Both the position numbers and the translations under genes were made by a program. The notes under the pieces were generated by a model that saw only the letters and a program-made list of their open reading frames with translations, made no database searches and was not told where the DNA came from. Shown one piece after another: positions 9,957 to 18,079 of a stretch of DNA of 51,044 nucleotides (positions are counted from its first letter, which is position 1; every line of letters begins with the position of its first letter). The stretch is from an uncultured Ignavibacterium sp. (GTDB taxonomy: Bacteria > Bacteroidota > Ignavibacteria > Ignavibacteriales > Ignavibacteriaceae), in NCBI GenBank assembly GCA_937125135.1, contig CAKZLD010000174.1, positions 1 to 51,044 on the forward strand. Direction: 5' to 3'.

Positions 9957-10613
9957 ATGAACTATCGTGAACTTAAAGAGTTAATTGAAGAAGGTGAAAA
10001 TCTTCAATGCGAATTCAAACTGAAATTTTCCTCAGAAGAAAAAATAGCCAAAGAAATGATTGCATTTGCAAATACAAAAGGTGGTTATTTGATATTTGGT
10101 ATTGATGATGACAAAGAAATTATTGGTGTTGAAAGTGAAAAAGAAATTGCAGATTTAGTTAGACAAACTGCAAAAGAATTTTGTGTCCCTCCATTAGAAA
10201 TTAGCATTGACTTCATCGAATTTAAGGGAAAGGAGATTGTAGTTGTTTCGATTCCGGAATCAGAAAAAAAACCGCATCGTTTGCAAGATTACAAGAATGA
10301 GTTGGATTTAAATAATTCAGTTGTTACAATTCGTGTTAATGACAAGAGTGTTCAGGCGAGTAAAGAGATGATAAGAATTTTAAGAGCTAATAGTTCAAAT
10401 AAAGCATTGATTAAATACTCAATCGGACAAAATGAAAAGTTAGTTTTCGAATACCTGAAGCACAAAGAAAAAATATCAGTTAAAGAATTGAGTAAACTTG
10501 TGAACATATCTGAAAGAAGAGCATCACGTACATTGGTTAAAATGGTGCGAGCAAACCTTTTAATGATTCACACCAAAGAAAATGGCGAGGAGTTTTTTAC
10601 TGCGGCTGTTTAA
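9957..10613 (+). CDS. AlbA_2/Schlafen-domain protein with C-terminal winged helix
   Basis: 218 residues, soluble. The N-terminal 120 residues match the AlbA_2 (Schlafen-type, formerly AAA_4) domain: GENLQCEFKLKFS, MIAFANTKGGYLIFGIDDD and the VVSIPESEKKPH strand. The C-terminal part (about 145-215) looks like a helix-turn-helix or winged helix: NEKLVFEYLKHKEKISVKEL, then LVNISERRASRTLVKMVRANL. Such proteins are usually called putative transcriptional regulators, with nucleic-acid binding inferred. It starts 27 bases after the TPR lipoprotein and may be in its operon. It converges on the methyltransferase gene with a 4-base gap. Confidence 0.75.
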   Translation: MNYRELKELIEEGENLQCEFKLKFSSEEKIAKEMIAFANTKGGYLIFGIDDDKEIIGVESEKEIADLVRQTAKEFCVPPLEISIDFIEFKGKEIVVVSIPESEKKPHRLQDYKNELDLNNSVVTIRVNDKSVQASKEMIRILRANSSNKALIKYSIGQNEKLVFEYLKHKEKISVKELSKLVNISERRASRTLVKMVRANLLMIHTKENGEEFFTAAV

Positions 10614-10617
10614 AGAT

Positions 10618-11154
10618 TCATCTTTTATCGAATATTTCTCTGAGTCTAAAAATAGATATTCCATAAGCCACTGAAACATTTAGTGATTGTTTAATTCCGT
10701 ACTGAGGAATTTCAATTGCATAATCACACAGATCTAATAAATCCTGCGAAACACCAGAGATTTCATTTCCTACAACTAAACAAATTGGAAAGTCATCACT
10801 TTTCAGTTCATAATATGGCATACTTGAATCAGTCAACTCCAAAGCAACTACTTTAATATTTTTTTCTTTAAAGCTTTTCAAAACTTCTCTTGCGTCTTTG
10901 ACATATTCCCAAGCAACACTTTGCGTTGAACCGAGAGCTGTTTTTAAAATCTCTTTTTTCGGTGGATGAGGAGTATAACCGCATAAAAAAAGTTTTTCTA
11001 TCATCGCTCCATCTGAAGTTCTGAAAATTGATCCAACATTATAGTTACTTCGGATATTATGGAGCACAACATAAACAGGTAATTTTTTTACCAAATGGAT
11101 TTCATTAAGGTTTGCTCTGTTGAGTGAAATTTCGTCGTGAGTGAGCTTTCGCAT
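10618..11154 (-). CDS. SpoU/TrmH-family RNA methyltransferase
   Basis: 178 residues, the catalytic SPOUT domain without an N-terminal extension. All three SpoU motifs are visible: NIRSNYNVGSIFRTSDG (motif 1), LVVGNEISGVSQDLLDLCD (motif 2) and IPQYGIKQSLNVSVAYGISIF (motif 3, with the SLNVSVA knot). These enzymes methylate the 2'-O of ribose in tRNA or rRNA using SAM. Which nucleotide is modified cannot be told; a TrmH/TrmL-like tRNA role is common for this size. Its ATG overlaps the rlmN stop as TAATG, so translation is probably coupled to rlmN. Confidence 0.9.
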   Translation of the reverse strand: MRKLTHDEISLNRANLNEIHLVKKLPVYVVLHNIRSNYNVGSIFRTSDGAMIEKLFLCGYTPHPPKKEILKTALGSTQSVAWEYVKDAREVLKSFKEKNIKVVALELTDSSMPYYELKSDDFPICLVVGNEISGVSQDLLDLCDYAIEIPQYGIKQSLNVSVAYGISIFRLREIFDKR

Positions 11155-12242
11155 TAATTCTTTTCAAATTTATAAGCCAATTGTCCACAAGCTGCGGCTA
11201 TATCACTTCCCTGTGTATAACGTACGGTTACAGTTATATCTTTTTCTCTTAATCTTTTTACGAATTCATCTAATCTAAGTTTAGGAGAAGGTTTTAGTTC
11301 TGCAGAAATTCCTGTGGGAAGCATATGTGATATTGAGTTGAATGGAATAATATTGAGTTTGCACGGAAATGATTTACAAAGTCTTACCAAAGAATAAAAA
11401 TCATCCTCGCGATCATTTAAATCTTTGAACATAACATATTCAAAAGTTATTCTTGTATTAGTTTGATTAACATAATATCTGATTGCTTCAAGATTTTCAG
11501 CTATAGAATATTTTTTATTAATTGGCATTAACTTGCTTCTTGTTTCATCAAATAATGAATGCAGAGAAAATGCAAGTTTTGGTTTGATTTTAGAATTTGC
11601 AAGCTCTATGATTTTGGGTGGAATGCCTGCAGTAGAAACAGTAATTTTCTTTAAGCTGATTCCTCTTGTCTTTTCTTCAGCAAATATTTCCAAAGATTTC
11701 AAAGTATTCTGAAAGTTTAATAAAGGCTCTCCCATTCCCATATAAACAATATTAGTAATTGGTTTCACAGTGTATAATTTTGAAGATAAAAGGAATTGGT
11801 CGAAAATTTCTCCGGCAGTAAGGTTTCTTCTGTAACCCATCAATCCTGTAGCACAAAATTTACAATCAAGAGGGCAACCAACCTGAGTTGAGATACATAA
11901 AGTAGTTCTCTTTGCCTCAGGAATTATTACAGATTCGATTTTGTAATTATCTTTTGTTTCGAATATGAATTTTCTTGTTCCTGTTGAAGGAGATTCTTCA
12001 ACTGAATGAAATTTTAGTGTGATTATTTCACAAAATTCTTTAAGCTTTTTTCTGAGATATTTCGGAATATTATCCATCGAATCAAAATCATCAACCATAT
12101 GTCCATAAATCCATTCAAATATCTGCTCGCCTCTGAAACGTTTTTCCCCAGCAGCTTCAAAAAAATCTCTCAGCTCTCTTAAAGTTAATCCTTTAAGAAC
12201 TGTTTTTGTAATATTTTCTGTTTCGGCTAATTTCTCTTGCAT
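11154..12242 (-). CDS. rlmN: 23S rRNA/tRNA adenine C2-methyltransferase (radical SAM)
   Basis: 362 residues from the ATG at 12242; a TTG five codons upstream is also in frame, and neither has an obvious ribosome site. RlmN methylates A2503 of 23S rRNA and A37 of some tRNAs. The radical SAM cluster is CPLDCKFC (C123, C127, C130). YMGMGEPLLN and the second catalytic cysteine near the C-terminus (C352, in ACGQLAY), which carries the methyl-Cys chemistry, are present. The Arg-to-Ser/Cfr distinction favours RlmN because of length and wording. It is the first gene of a two-gene operon with the SpoU methyltransferase, making a small RNA-modification unit. Confidence 0.95.
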   Translation of the reverse strand: MQEKLAETENITKTVLKGLTLRELRDFFEAAGEKRFRGEQIFEWIYGHMVDDFDSMDNIPKYLRKKLKEFCEIITLKFHSVEESPSTGTRKFIFETKDNYKIESVIIPEAKRTTLCISTQVGCPLDCKFCATGLMGYRRNLTAGEIFDQFLLSSKLYTVKPITNIVYMGMGEPLLNFQNTLKSLEIFAEEKTRGISLKKITVSTAGIPPKIIELANSKIKPKLAFSLHSLFDETRSKLMPINKKYSIAENLEAIRYYVNQTNTRITFEYVMFKDLNDREDDFYSLVRLCKSFPCKLNIIPFNSISHMLPTGISAELKPSPKLRLDEFVKRLREKDITVTVRYTQGSDIAAACGQLAYKFEKN

Positions 12243-12375
12243 AACTTTGTTTGCCAACGACAGAACAAAAATATAATAAATGCTTATCCTATCAAATATG
12301 TTTTGGTGGATAATGAAAATTTTATTTTTATTTTTGTCAAAGAAATATTCTAACTAATTATTTCAAGAGGTAATA

Positions 12376-13521
12376 ATGGACTTTAATTTCACCGAAGAAC
12401 AATTAATGATTCAACAGACTGCAAAAGATTTTGCATTGAGCGAAATTGCTCCCTCAGCTGTTGAAAGAGATATCAAAGCAGAATTCCCTTATGATATAAT
12501 TAAAAAACTTGGTGATTTAGGATTTATGGGGATGATGGTTTCACCTGAATATGGAGGTGCCGGATTAGATACCATAAGTTACGTTTTGGCAATGATCGAA
12601 ATTTCCAAAGTTGATGCAAGTGTTGGTGTGATAATGTCTGTAAACAATTCTTTGGTTTGCCATGGTTTGGAAAAGTATGGAACAGATTATATCAAACAAA
12701 AATATTTAGTGCCACTTGCAAAAGGGGAGAAACTTGGAGCTTTCGCTCTCTCTGAACCTGAAGCCGGAAGTGATGCAACAAAACAAAAAACTACTGCAGA
12801 CAGAGATGGTGATTATTTCCGTTTGAATGGAATAAAAAATTGGATAACTAACGGAATAAATGCTGATTATTATCTCGTAATGGCAACAACTGATAAAGAA
12901 AAAGGTCATAAAGGAATTACAACTTTTATTGTTGAGAAAGGTACTGAAGGATTCGGACACGGAGTTAAAGAAGATAAATTAGGAATCAGAAGTTCTGATA
13001 CTTGTTCACTTACTTTTGAGAATTGTAAAGTACCAAAAGAAAATATTGTTTGGGAAGAAGGAAAAGGTTTCAACTTTGCAATGAACACACTGAACGGAGG
13101 AAGAATAGGAATTGCTTCTCAGGCTATCGGAATAGCTGAAGCATCTCTTGAAGCTTCAATTAAATATTCGAAAGAAAGAAAGGCATTTGGTTCAGTCATT
13201 TCATCGTTTCAGGCAATACAATTTAAGTTAGCTGATATGGCTGTTAAAATTGATGCTGCAAAATTACTTACTCTAAAAGCTGCTGCTCTCAAAGACGCTG
13301 GAAAGTCTTATGTAAAAGAAGCAGCGATGGCAAAATTGTACGCTTCAAAAATTGCAGTCGAATGTGCGTTGGAAGCTATTCAAATTCACGGTGGATATGG
13401 CTATGTGAGAGAATATTTAGTCGAAAGATATTTGAGAGATGCTAAGATTACTGAAATCTACGAAGGCACTTCTGAGATTCAAAGAATTGTAATTGCGAGA
13501 TCTTTACTTGATCAAAAATAA
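12376..13521 (+). CDS. Acyl-CoA dehydrogenase (short-chain/butyryl type)
   Basis: 381 residues, typical length. A FAD enzyme making the alpha,beta double bond of acyl-CoA and passing electrons to ETF. The sequence shows FALSEPEAGSDATKQ and WITNGINADYY (flavin and substrate loops), the RKAFGSVISSFQAIQF motif, IHGGYGYVREY and the catalytic glutamate in EIYEGTSEIQRIVIAR near residue 365. A Glu at that place is the short-chain pattern. AAGAGG lies before the ATG. No ETF or thiolase gene is near, so whether it works in fatty-acid breakdown or amino-acid catabolism is open. The stop overlaps the proposed TTG start of the next gene. Confidence 0.95.
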   Translation: MDFNFTEEQLMIQQTAKDFALSEIAPSAVERDIKAEFPYDIIKKLGDLGFMGMMVSPEYGGAGLDTISYVLAMIEISKVDASVGVIMSVNNSLVCHGLEKYGTDYIKQKYLVPLAKGEKLGAFALSEPEAGSDATKQKTTADRDGDYFRLNGIKNWITNGINADYYLVMATTDKEKGHKGITTFIVEKGTEGFGHGVKEDKLGIRSSDTCSLTFENCKVPKENIVWEEGKGFNFAMNTLNGGRIGIASQAIGIAEASLEASIKYSKERKAFGSVISSFQAIQFKLADMAVKIDAAKLLTLKAAALKDAGKSYVKEAAMAKLYASKIAVECALEAIQIHGGYGYVREYLVERYLRDAKITEIYEGTSEIQRIVIARSLLDQK

Positions 13522-13954
13522 TTTTATATCTGTGATTTTTTTTATCATCGTTTCGTTTTCTCATCTTTCTGCTCAAACAGATTGGGTAAGATGGGAAAGG
13601 TTAGATAATTATTATTTGATAAACTATGATGATAATATCCGAAGGATTGAATCTACGGTAATATCTAAAAACGATAACAGTTCCGAAAACTTTGCAAAAA
13701 CTTTTGTTAAATTTTATAAAATAACAATTTCGGATTTTGATGGTGATAACTGCAGATTTAATCCTTCCTGTTCAGAGTTTTTGGCAGAGTCTATGCGATT
13801 GACTAATTCATTCAATTCAATTTTATTGTTTTTTGATCGGCTTACAAGGGATTCAAATATTTTTTCAAGTGGAAAATACAAAATCGTCAATAACAGATTT
13901 TTCGATCCACCTTCAGAATATATTTTCTTTAATTCGAATTCTTTCCAACATTAA
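13508..13954 (+). CDS. Exported YidD-like protein
   Basis: About 148 residues from TTG at 13508; other possible starts are TTG 13493 and GTG 13532. Starting at 13508 gives a clean signal peptide (NNFISVIFFIIVSFSHLSAQ). The middle, FVKFYKITISDFDGDNCRFNPSCSEF, follows the YidD pattern (YQxxISP...CRFxPTCSEY), including the paired cysteines, and the end (FFDPP) mirrors the YidD terminus (GYDPVP). Ordinary YidD is a cytoplasmic-face protein of about 70-90 residues that helps membrane insertion; this version has an N-terminal signal plus about 60 extra residues and lacks the later RCHP cysteine (RDSN here). Its site of action and role are therefore unknown. It overlaps the acyl-CoA dehydrogenase end by 14 bases and heads a three-gene run. 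Confidence 0.7.
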   Translation: MIKNNFISVIFFIIVSFSHLSAQTDWVRWERLDNYYLINYDDNIRRIESTVISKNDNSSENFAKTFVKFYKITISDFDGDNCRFNPSCSEFLAESMRLTNSFNSILLFFDRLTRDSNIFSSGKYKIVNNRFFDPPSEYIFFNSNSFQH

Positions 13955-13959
13955 ATCAA

Positions 13960-14793
13960 ATGTTAAGAATAATTTACTGGTTGATTATTCCACTCAGTTT
14001 CTCTTATTCTCAAAATAATTATTATCATGCTCCTGAAAACATCAAACTTTTTGCCGACCATTTATTTTGTGAGAGTGATTACTTAAGAGCAATTGAAGAA
14101 TACAATAGACTTGATTCTTCTTTTATTTCTGATACAATTTTATTCAAAATTGGATTTTCTTATTTACAAATTGGAGAAAGAAAACTTTCTGATAGATATT
14201 TCGATACGATAGATAAAAACTCTTCATTAAAGTCTTTGGCAGTAAACTATAAATCTTTCAATCTTTTTCTTAATCAAGACTTTGAATCTTTAAAGAAAAA
14301 TGTGCAATTAAATTCAGATTTGGATATAACAGGTTCGCAAAAACTTTTACTGTCATCTTTGATTATTTATGAAAATAAATTCCCGTCCAACGAACAGCTA
14401 TCTATTTTTGATAATTCAGACAGATTATTTATAAATGAATTAGTCATTAAAAAGAAATATCCAGATCATAAATCACCTACTGTTGCCGGGATATTATCAA
14501 TCATTCCCGGATTAGGTAAACTCTATACCAAAGACTATTCTGATGGTCTGACTTCTTTGCTAATTACAGGAATATTTTCATTCTTAGGATATGAGAATTT
14601 TAATAATTCACATCAGTTTCGTGGTTATTTATTTTCATTAACAGCATTAGGATTTTATTTAGGGAACATTTATGGTTCGATTATCTCTGCTAAAAGATAT
14701 AATCAAGATTACTATGAGAAAGTATATTCAGCAGCTAATGAATATCTGAAACAAAAAAATTACTTTATACAACAGGTGAAATTTTGTGAATAA
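13960..14793 (+). CDS. TPR plus C-terminal membrane-segment protein, first of two paralogues
   Basis: 277 residues; not a family I can name with certainty. Signal peptide at the N-terminus (YWLIIPLSFSYSQ), TPR-like helices in the first 160 residues (CESDYLRAIEEYNRLDSSF, KIGFSYLQIGERKLSDRYF), then a block IPGLGKLYTKDYSDGLTS followed by two probable membrane or hydrophobic helices and a Tyr/Asn-rich tail. The PGxGxxYxxxxxxG block is also seen in DUF5683/TM2-like proteins. The next gene has the same architecture and matching motifs. It lies six bases downstream of the YidD-like gene; the next gene overlaps its end by 8 bases, so all three are co-expressed and probably work together. Confidence 0.7.
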   Translation: MLRIIYWLIIPLSFSYSQNNYYHAPENIKLFADHLFCESDYLRAIEEYNRLDSSFISDTILFKIGFSYLQIGERKLSDRYFDTIDKNSSLKSLAVNYKSFNLFLNQDFESLKKNVQLNSDLDITGSQKLLLSSLIIYENKFPSNEQLSIFDNSDRLFINELVIKKKYPDHKSPTVAGILSIIPGLGKLYTKDYSDGLTSLLITGIFSFLGYENFNNSHQFRGYLFSLTALGFYLGNIYGSIISAKRYNQDYYEKVYSAANEYLKQKNYFIQQVKFCE

Positions 14794-15613
14794 ATTTCTA
14801 TTTCTTCTACTAATTATCTTTTACAATTTTATTTATTCACAGAGTGATTTAATTAAACAGTCTGAATACGCTGATTCACTATTTCACTCTCAAGACTATT
14901 TTGATGCAATAAAAGAGTATAAAAGATTAATTTTTTTTGATAAAGAAAATTCTTTGCAATTTTACTCTTATAATCAAATAGCTAAATGTTACAAATATGG
15001 TGGGAAATTTGAAGACTCGTACAATTACTTCTCACTTGCTTTAATTGCTGCAAAATCATATCGAGAAATTTTCGATTCAAAAATCAATATCTGTCGCTTA
15101 AATATCTTGGAGAAAAAAACTAAGAATGCTCACAGAATTCTTGACGACTTGGAGAATGACTCTTCATTCTCTGAATTTTTTGATGAAATAAAATATTGGC
15201 GTGGCTGGACTTTTTATTTCGAAATGGAATATCAAAAAGCTTATGAAGTTTTCAATGAACTAAACAAAGAAGAACTTGCAAAGATCACCAAGAAAGTTTT
15301 GGATAAAACATATTCTGTTCAGAAGTCTAAAATCTTGTCTATGTTTCTTCCGGGTGCAGGACAATTTTATACAGGGAACTATTTGAATGGTTTGGGCTCA
15401 TTTGTTTGGAATTTATTATCAGGCTATCTGACAATAAATGCATTTGCAAATGAAAGACTATTTGATGGAATTATTATTTCGAATTTTCTTTGGCTCAGAT
15501 TCTACAAAGGAAATATTGAAAATGCTGAAAAATTTGCTATTCAAAAAAATCAGGAAATATTTAATCAGTCATTGAAATTAATCTATTCAAACGTTAATGA
15601 AGAAATTCCATAA
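14786..15613 (+). CDS. TPR plus C-terminal membrane-segment protein, second of two paralogues
   Basis: 275 residues starting at GTG 14786, with a purine-rich CAGGTGAAA upstream, overlapping the previous stop by 8 bases. Signal peptide (LFLLLIIFYNFIYSQ), then TPR-like helices (AKCYKYGGKFEDSYNYF, YQKAYEVFNELNKEE), then the same closing block as its neighbour: LPGAGQFYTGNYLNGLGSF, a hydrophobic region and FYKGNIENAEKFA. Same order, length and C-terminal motif as the protein at 13960-14793 point to an old tandem duplication. No function can be assigned; retention of both copies beside a YidD-like protein suggests an envelope complex. Confidence 0.7.
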   Translation: MNKFLFLLLIIFYNFIYSQSDLIKQSEYADSLFHSQDYFDAIKEYKRLIFFDKENSLQFYSYNQIAKCYKYGGKFEDSYNYFSLALIAAKSYREIFDSKINICRLNILEKKTKNAHRILDDLENDSSFSEFFDEIKYWRGWTFYFEMEYQKAYEVFNELNKEELAKITKKVLDKTYSVQKSKILSMFLPGAGQFYTGNYLNGLGSFVWNLLSGYLTINAFANERLFDGIIISNFLWLRFYKGNIENAEKFAIQKNQEIFNQSLKLIYSNVNEEIP

Positions 15614-15699
15614 AAACTTTTAGTAAAACATAATTTATTTGTTATTTTAGTACTAGGTTTTAAGCAATAGTTGATTTAAATCACAATTTGAGGTCTTAT

Positions 15700-16308
15700 A
15701 TGAAAAATAAGGCACTTACCATTTTCATTGCGTTTATTGCAGTGGTTTTGGTTTTCTTCGTAATACTTGTAATCTGGGGAGTTGGTGTTTATAATAATCT
15801 TATAACAAGCGAACAGAATGTTGTAAAGCAATGGTCACAGGTTGAAAACCAATATCAAAGGCGCGCTGATTTGATTCCTAATCTTGTAAATACCGTTAAA
15901 GGTTACGCCAATTTTGAAAAGCAAGTTCTTACAGATGTTGTTGAAGCCCGTTCAAGAGTTGGTCAATTTAATGTTACTCCGGAAGTATTGAATGATGCTC
16001 AGTCATTTCAGAAATTTCAGGCAGTGCAAGGAGAATTAAGCAGTGCGCTCTCAAGACTACTTGCAGTCGTAGAAAATTACCCCGAATTAAAAGCAAATGA
16101 AAATTTCCTTCAATTACAAGCACAATTAGAAGGAACTGAAAACAGAATTTCTGTTGAAAGAAAACGATTCAATGAAACTGTTCAGGAATACAATGTTGCC
16201 ATCAAACGATTTCCTGCAACTATTCTTGCATCAATTTTTGGATTCGGAGAAAAACAATATTTTTCAGCAACACCTGGAGCAGAGGTTCCACCCAAAGTTG
16301 AATTTTGA
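15700..16308 (+). CDS. LemA family protein
   Basis: About 202 residues from ATG 15700 (GAGG seven bases upstream). One N-terminal transmembrane helix (ALTIFIAFIAVVLVFFVILVIWG), then the LemA helical domain: YNNLITSEQNVVKQWSQVEN, QRRADLIPNLVNTVKGYA, and AIKRFPATILASIFGF. LemA proteins have a short outside N-terminus and a long helical bundle; their function is unclear. It overlaps or abuts the TPM-domain gene, an arrangement common in many bacteria, which suggests a shared envelope role. Confidence 0.92.
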   Translation: MKNKALTIFIAFIAVVLVFFVILVIWGVGVYNNLITSEQNVVKQWSQVENQYQRRADLIPNLVNTVKGYANFEKQVLTDVVEARSRVGQFNVTPEVLNDAQSFQKFQAVQGELSSALSRLLAVVENYPELKANENFLQLQAQLEGTENRISVERKRFNETVQEYNVAIKRFPATILASIFGFGEKQYFSATPGAEVPPKVEF

Positions 16309-16310
16309 TA

Positions 16311-17042
16311 ATGATTAAAGTTTTAATTTTTGTTTTATCGTTATCATTTTCATTGATTGCCCAAAATATTCAAAAACTTGATAATTGGGCGAATGATTTC
16401 ACAGGCACTTTGAAGAAAAGCGAATTAGTCGAACTTAACAGTAGATTAAAAGCATATCAGGATTCAACTACTAATCAAATAGTGGTTCTCATTATCTCTT
16501 CACTTGAAGGTAATTCTATTGAAGAATTAGCTAATGAGATTTTCAAATTCAATCGAATTGGTACGAAGAAGAATGATAATGGGGTCTTAATTTTAATTTC
16601 CAAAGAAGACAAAAAAATTAGAATTGAAGTTGGTTATGGACTTGAATCAAGATTAACCGATGCTACAAGTTCTTCAATAATAAGAAATGAAATAATTCCT
16701 TTTTTCAAAGAAGAGAAATATTACGAAGGAATAGACTCAGGAATTAATGCAATTTTTCAAGCTATTCAGGGAGAGTATTCGAAACAAAATTCAAGTAAAG
16801 ATAATAACAATCTTAGTCCTTGGGCAATTCTGATCATTTTGATTTTCATTATATTTTTTTCAAACATATTTAGGAGAGCAAACAGAACATTTAGAATTGG
16901 AAGACACACAGGTATATACAGGACACCATGGGGTGGATTTGGAGGCGGATTTGGCGGATTTGGCGGAGGAAGTTTTGGCGGCGGAGGTTTTTCAGGTGGT
17001 GGTGGTATGTCTGGTGGAGGCGGAGCAAGTGGTCAGTGGTAA
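16311..17042 (+). CDS. TPM-domain protein (YgcG family) with Gly-rich tail
   Basis: 244 residues. Signal peptide (VLIFVLSLSFSLIAQ), TPM domain at about 20-150 with NDFTGTLKKSELVELNSRL, TTNQIVVLIISSL, NGVLILISKEDKKIRIEVGYGLE, a transmembrane helix at about 170-190 (AILIILIFIIFFSNIF), and a glycine-rich tail of repeated GGFGG/GGGG ending SGQW. TPM domains bind metal, and a phosphatase activity is known for the plant thylakoid member. Start is ATG 16311, two bases after the LemA stop. The Gly-rich tail is typical of this family and not foreign DNA. Confidence 0.9.
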   Translation: MIKVLIFVLSLSFSLIAQNIQKLDNWANDFTGTLKKSELVELNSRLKAYQDSTTNQIVVLIISSLEGNSIEELANEIFKFNRIGTKKNDNGVLILISKEDKKIRIEVGYGLESRLTDATSSSIIRNEIIPFFKEEKYYEGIDSGINAIFQAIQGEYSKQNSSKDNNNLSPWAILIILIFIIFFSNIFRRANRTFRIGRHTGIYRTPWGGFGGGFGGFGGGSFGGGGFSGGGGMSGGGGASGQW

Positions 17043-17138
17043 AAATTTACCTAAAAATTACTTGTTAAAATTTAATTTATTTTATAAAATATACTCGTAA
17101 TTATAATTCTTTTTTTAGAACAAAATAGAGAGTGAAAT

Positions 17139-17471
17139 ATGGCAATAATGATAACCGAAGAATGCATCAATTGTGGTGCTTGTTTGCCAGAATGCCCAAA
17201 TACTGCAATTTATGAAGGTGGTGTAGAGTGGGAATTAAATGGTCAGAGTTATGGCGAAGGCGATCCTGCACCATCAGGAGCAACAGGATTTTTTTCAAAC
17301 GATTTCTTTTACATAGTGCCGGATAAGTGCACTGAATGTGTCGGTTTCCACGATGAACCTCAATGTGCTGCAGTTTGTCCTGTTGATTGCTGTGTTCCCG
17401 ATCCAAAACACGTTGAGGATAAAGAAACACTATTAAAGAAAAAAGAATATCTTGATAGTTTAGGCAGATAA
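17139..17471 (+). CDS. 2[4Fe-4S] ferredoxin, Chlorobium type, with extended C-terminus
   Basis: 110 residues. First cluster ligands C9, C12, C15, C19 (CINCGACLPEC); second cluster C64, C67, C76, C80 with the CX2CX8CX3C spacing of Chlorobium/Alvin-type ferredoxins. Between them is an insert with EGDPAPSGATGFF. Such low-potential ferredoxins feed pyruvate or 2-oxoglutarate:ferredoxin oxidoreductases and similar enzymes. A tail of about 25 residues past the last ligand holds two further cysteines (C84, C85) and a charged helix (KHVEDKETLLKKKEYL). A paralogue lies 208 bases downstream behind a terminator, so the two are separate transcripts. Confidence 0.95.
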   Translation: MAIMITEECINCGACLPECPNTAIYEGGVEWELNGQSYGEGDPAPSGATGFFSNDFFYIVPDKCTECVGFHDEPQCAAVCPVDCCVPDPKHVEDKETLLKKKEYLDSLGR

Positions 17472-17486
17472 TTATTCATTTCACAT

Positions 17487-17539
17487 GGCTATCTAAAAGA
17501 TTTATTCATTCAAAATAAATTCTTTTGATAGCCTTTTTT
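17487..17539 (+). terminator. Rho-independent terminator of the first ferredoxin gene
   Basis: Long hairpin: GGCTATCTAAAAG at 17487-17499 pairs with CTTTTGATAGCC at 17522-17533 (one bulged T). The stem continues inwards through ATTTATT/AATAAAT to a seven-base loop, and a run of six T follows. It sits 16 bases after the ferredoxin stop. Confidence 0.85.
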
Positions 17540-17679
17540 ATTTTTAGAAAAACATAAATCTCAAAATTCCATTCTTGAGAAACATTTTTAACAAATTTCA
17601 ATCTTCTAATTATTTTCAATACATTTTTTGGCATTAAAGTGGTTAATATTTGTAAGCACAAATAATTATTGGAGAAAAA

Positions 17680-17946
17680 ATGGCTTACAAAATAACAGAA
17701 GAATGTATCAACTGTGGTGCTTGTGTTTCAGAATGCCCAAACGATGCAATTTATGAAGCTGGCACTAATTGGGAACTAAACGGACAAGTATATGGTGAAG
17801 GAGATGCAGCTCCTTCAGGAGCAACTGGTTTCTATTCTGAAGAATTTACATATATTGTTCCGGATAAATGCACTGAATGTGTGGGTTATTACGATGAACC
17901 TCAGTGCGTAGCAAGCTGTCCTAATGAAGCTGTTGTAAAAATTTAA
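17680..17946 (+). CDS. 2[4Fe-4S] ferredoxin, Chlorobium type, short form
   Basis: 88 residues, closely related to the ferredoxin at 17139-17471. Cluster ligands are C9, C12, C15, C19 and C64, C67, C76, C80 with the eight-residue loop in the second motif; the SGATGFYSEEFTYIVPDKCTEC block is nearly the same as in its neighbour. It ends soon after the last ligand (NEAVVKI) and lacks the extra cysteines and charged tail. GGAG lies before the ATG. Its own terminator follows. Having two differing copies suggests different partners or conditions. Confidence 0.95.
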   Translation: MAYKITEECINCGACVSECPNDAIYEAGTNWELNGQVYGEGDAAPSGATGFYSEEFTYIVPDKCTECVGYYDEPQCVASCPNEAVVKI

Positions 17947-18004
17947 TTTCATAATAACTTCCTTTTTTTGTTGGTTAATTGGTTAATTGGGGGTTTAATG
18001 GGGC

Positions 18005-18034
18005 AAAAGGGCATAAAATAAATGCCCTTTTTTT
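18005..18034 (+). terminator. Rho-independent terminator of the second ferredoxin gene
   Basis: GGGCAT (18009-18014) pairs with ATGCCC (18022-18027) around a seven-base A/T loop, extended by AAAA/TTTT pairing, and followed by a T run. It lies about 60 bases past the stop. The bases before it (17970-17992) hold a short direct repeat of TTGGTTAA. Confidence 0.85.
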
Positions 18035-18079
18035 ATTTTAAACTTAATAGAAATTTTAATTAAAATTTTAGAGTTTTAT

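Noticed and set aside
16920-17042. GC-rich, repetitive glycine-coding stretch considered as a foreign insert
   Set aside because: A Gly-rich tail after a membrane helix is the normal end of TPM/YgcG-family proteins.
17038-17051. GGTAAAAATTTACC as a terminator after the TPM gene
   Set aside because: The loop would be two bases, the stem is AT-rich and no T run follows.
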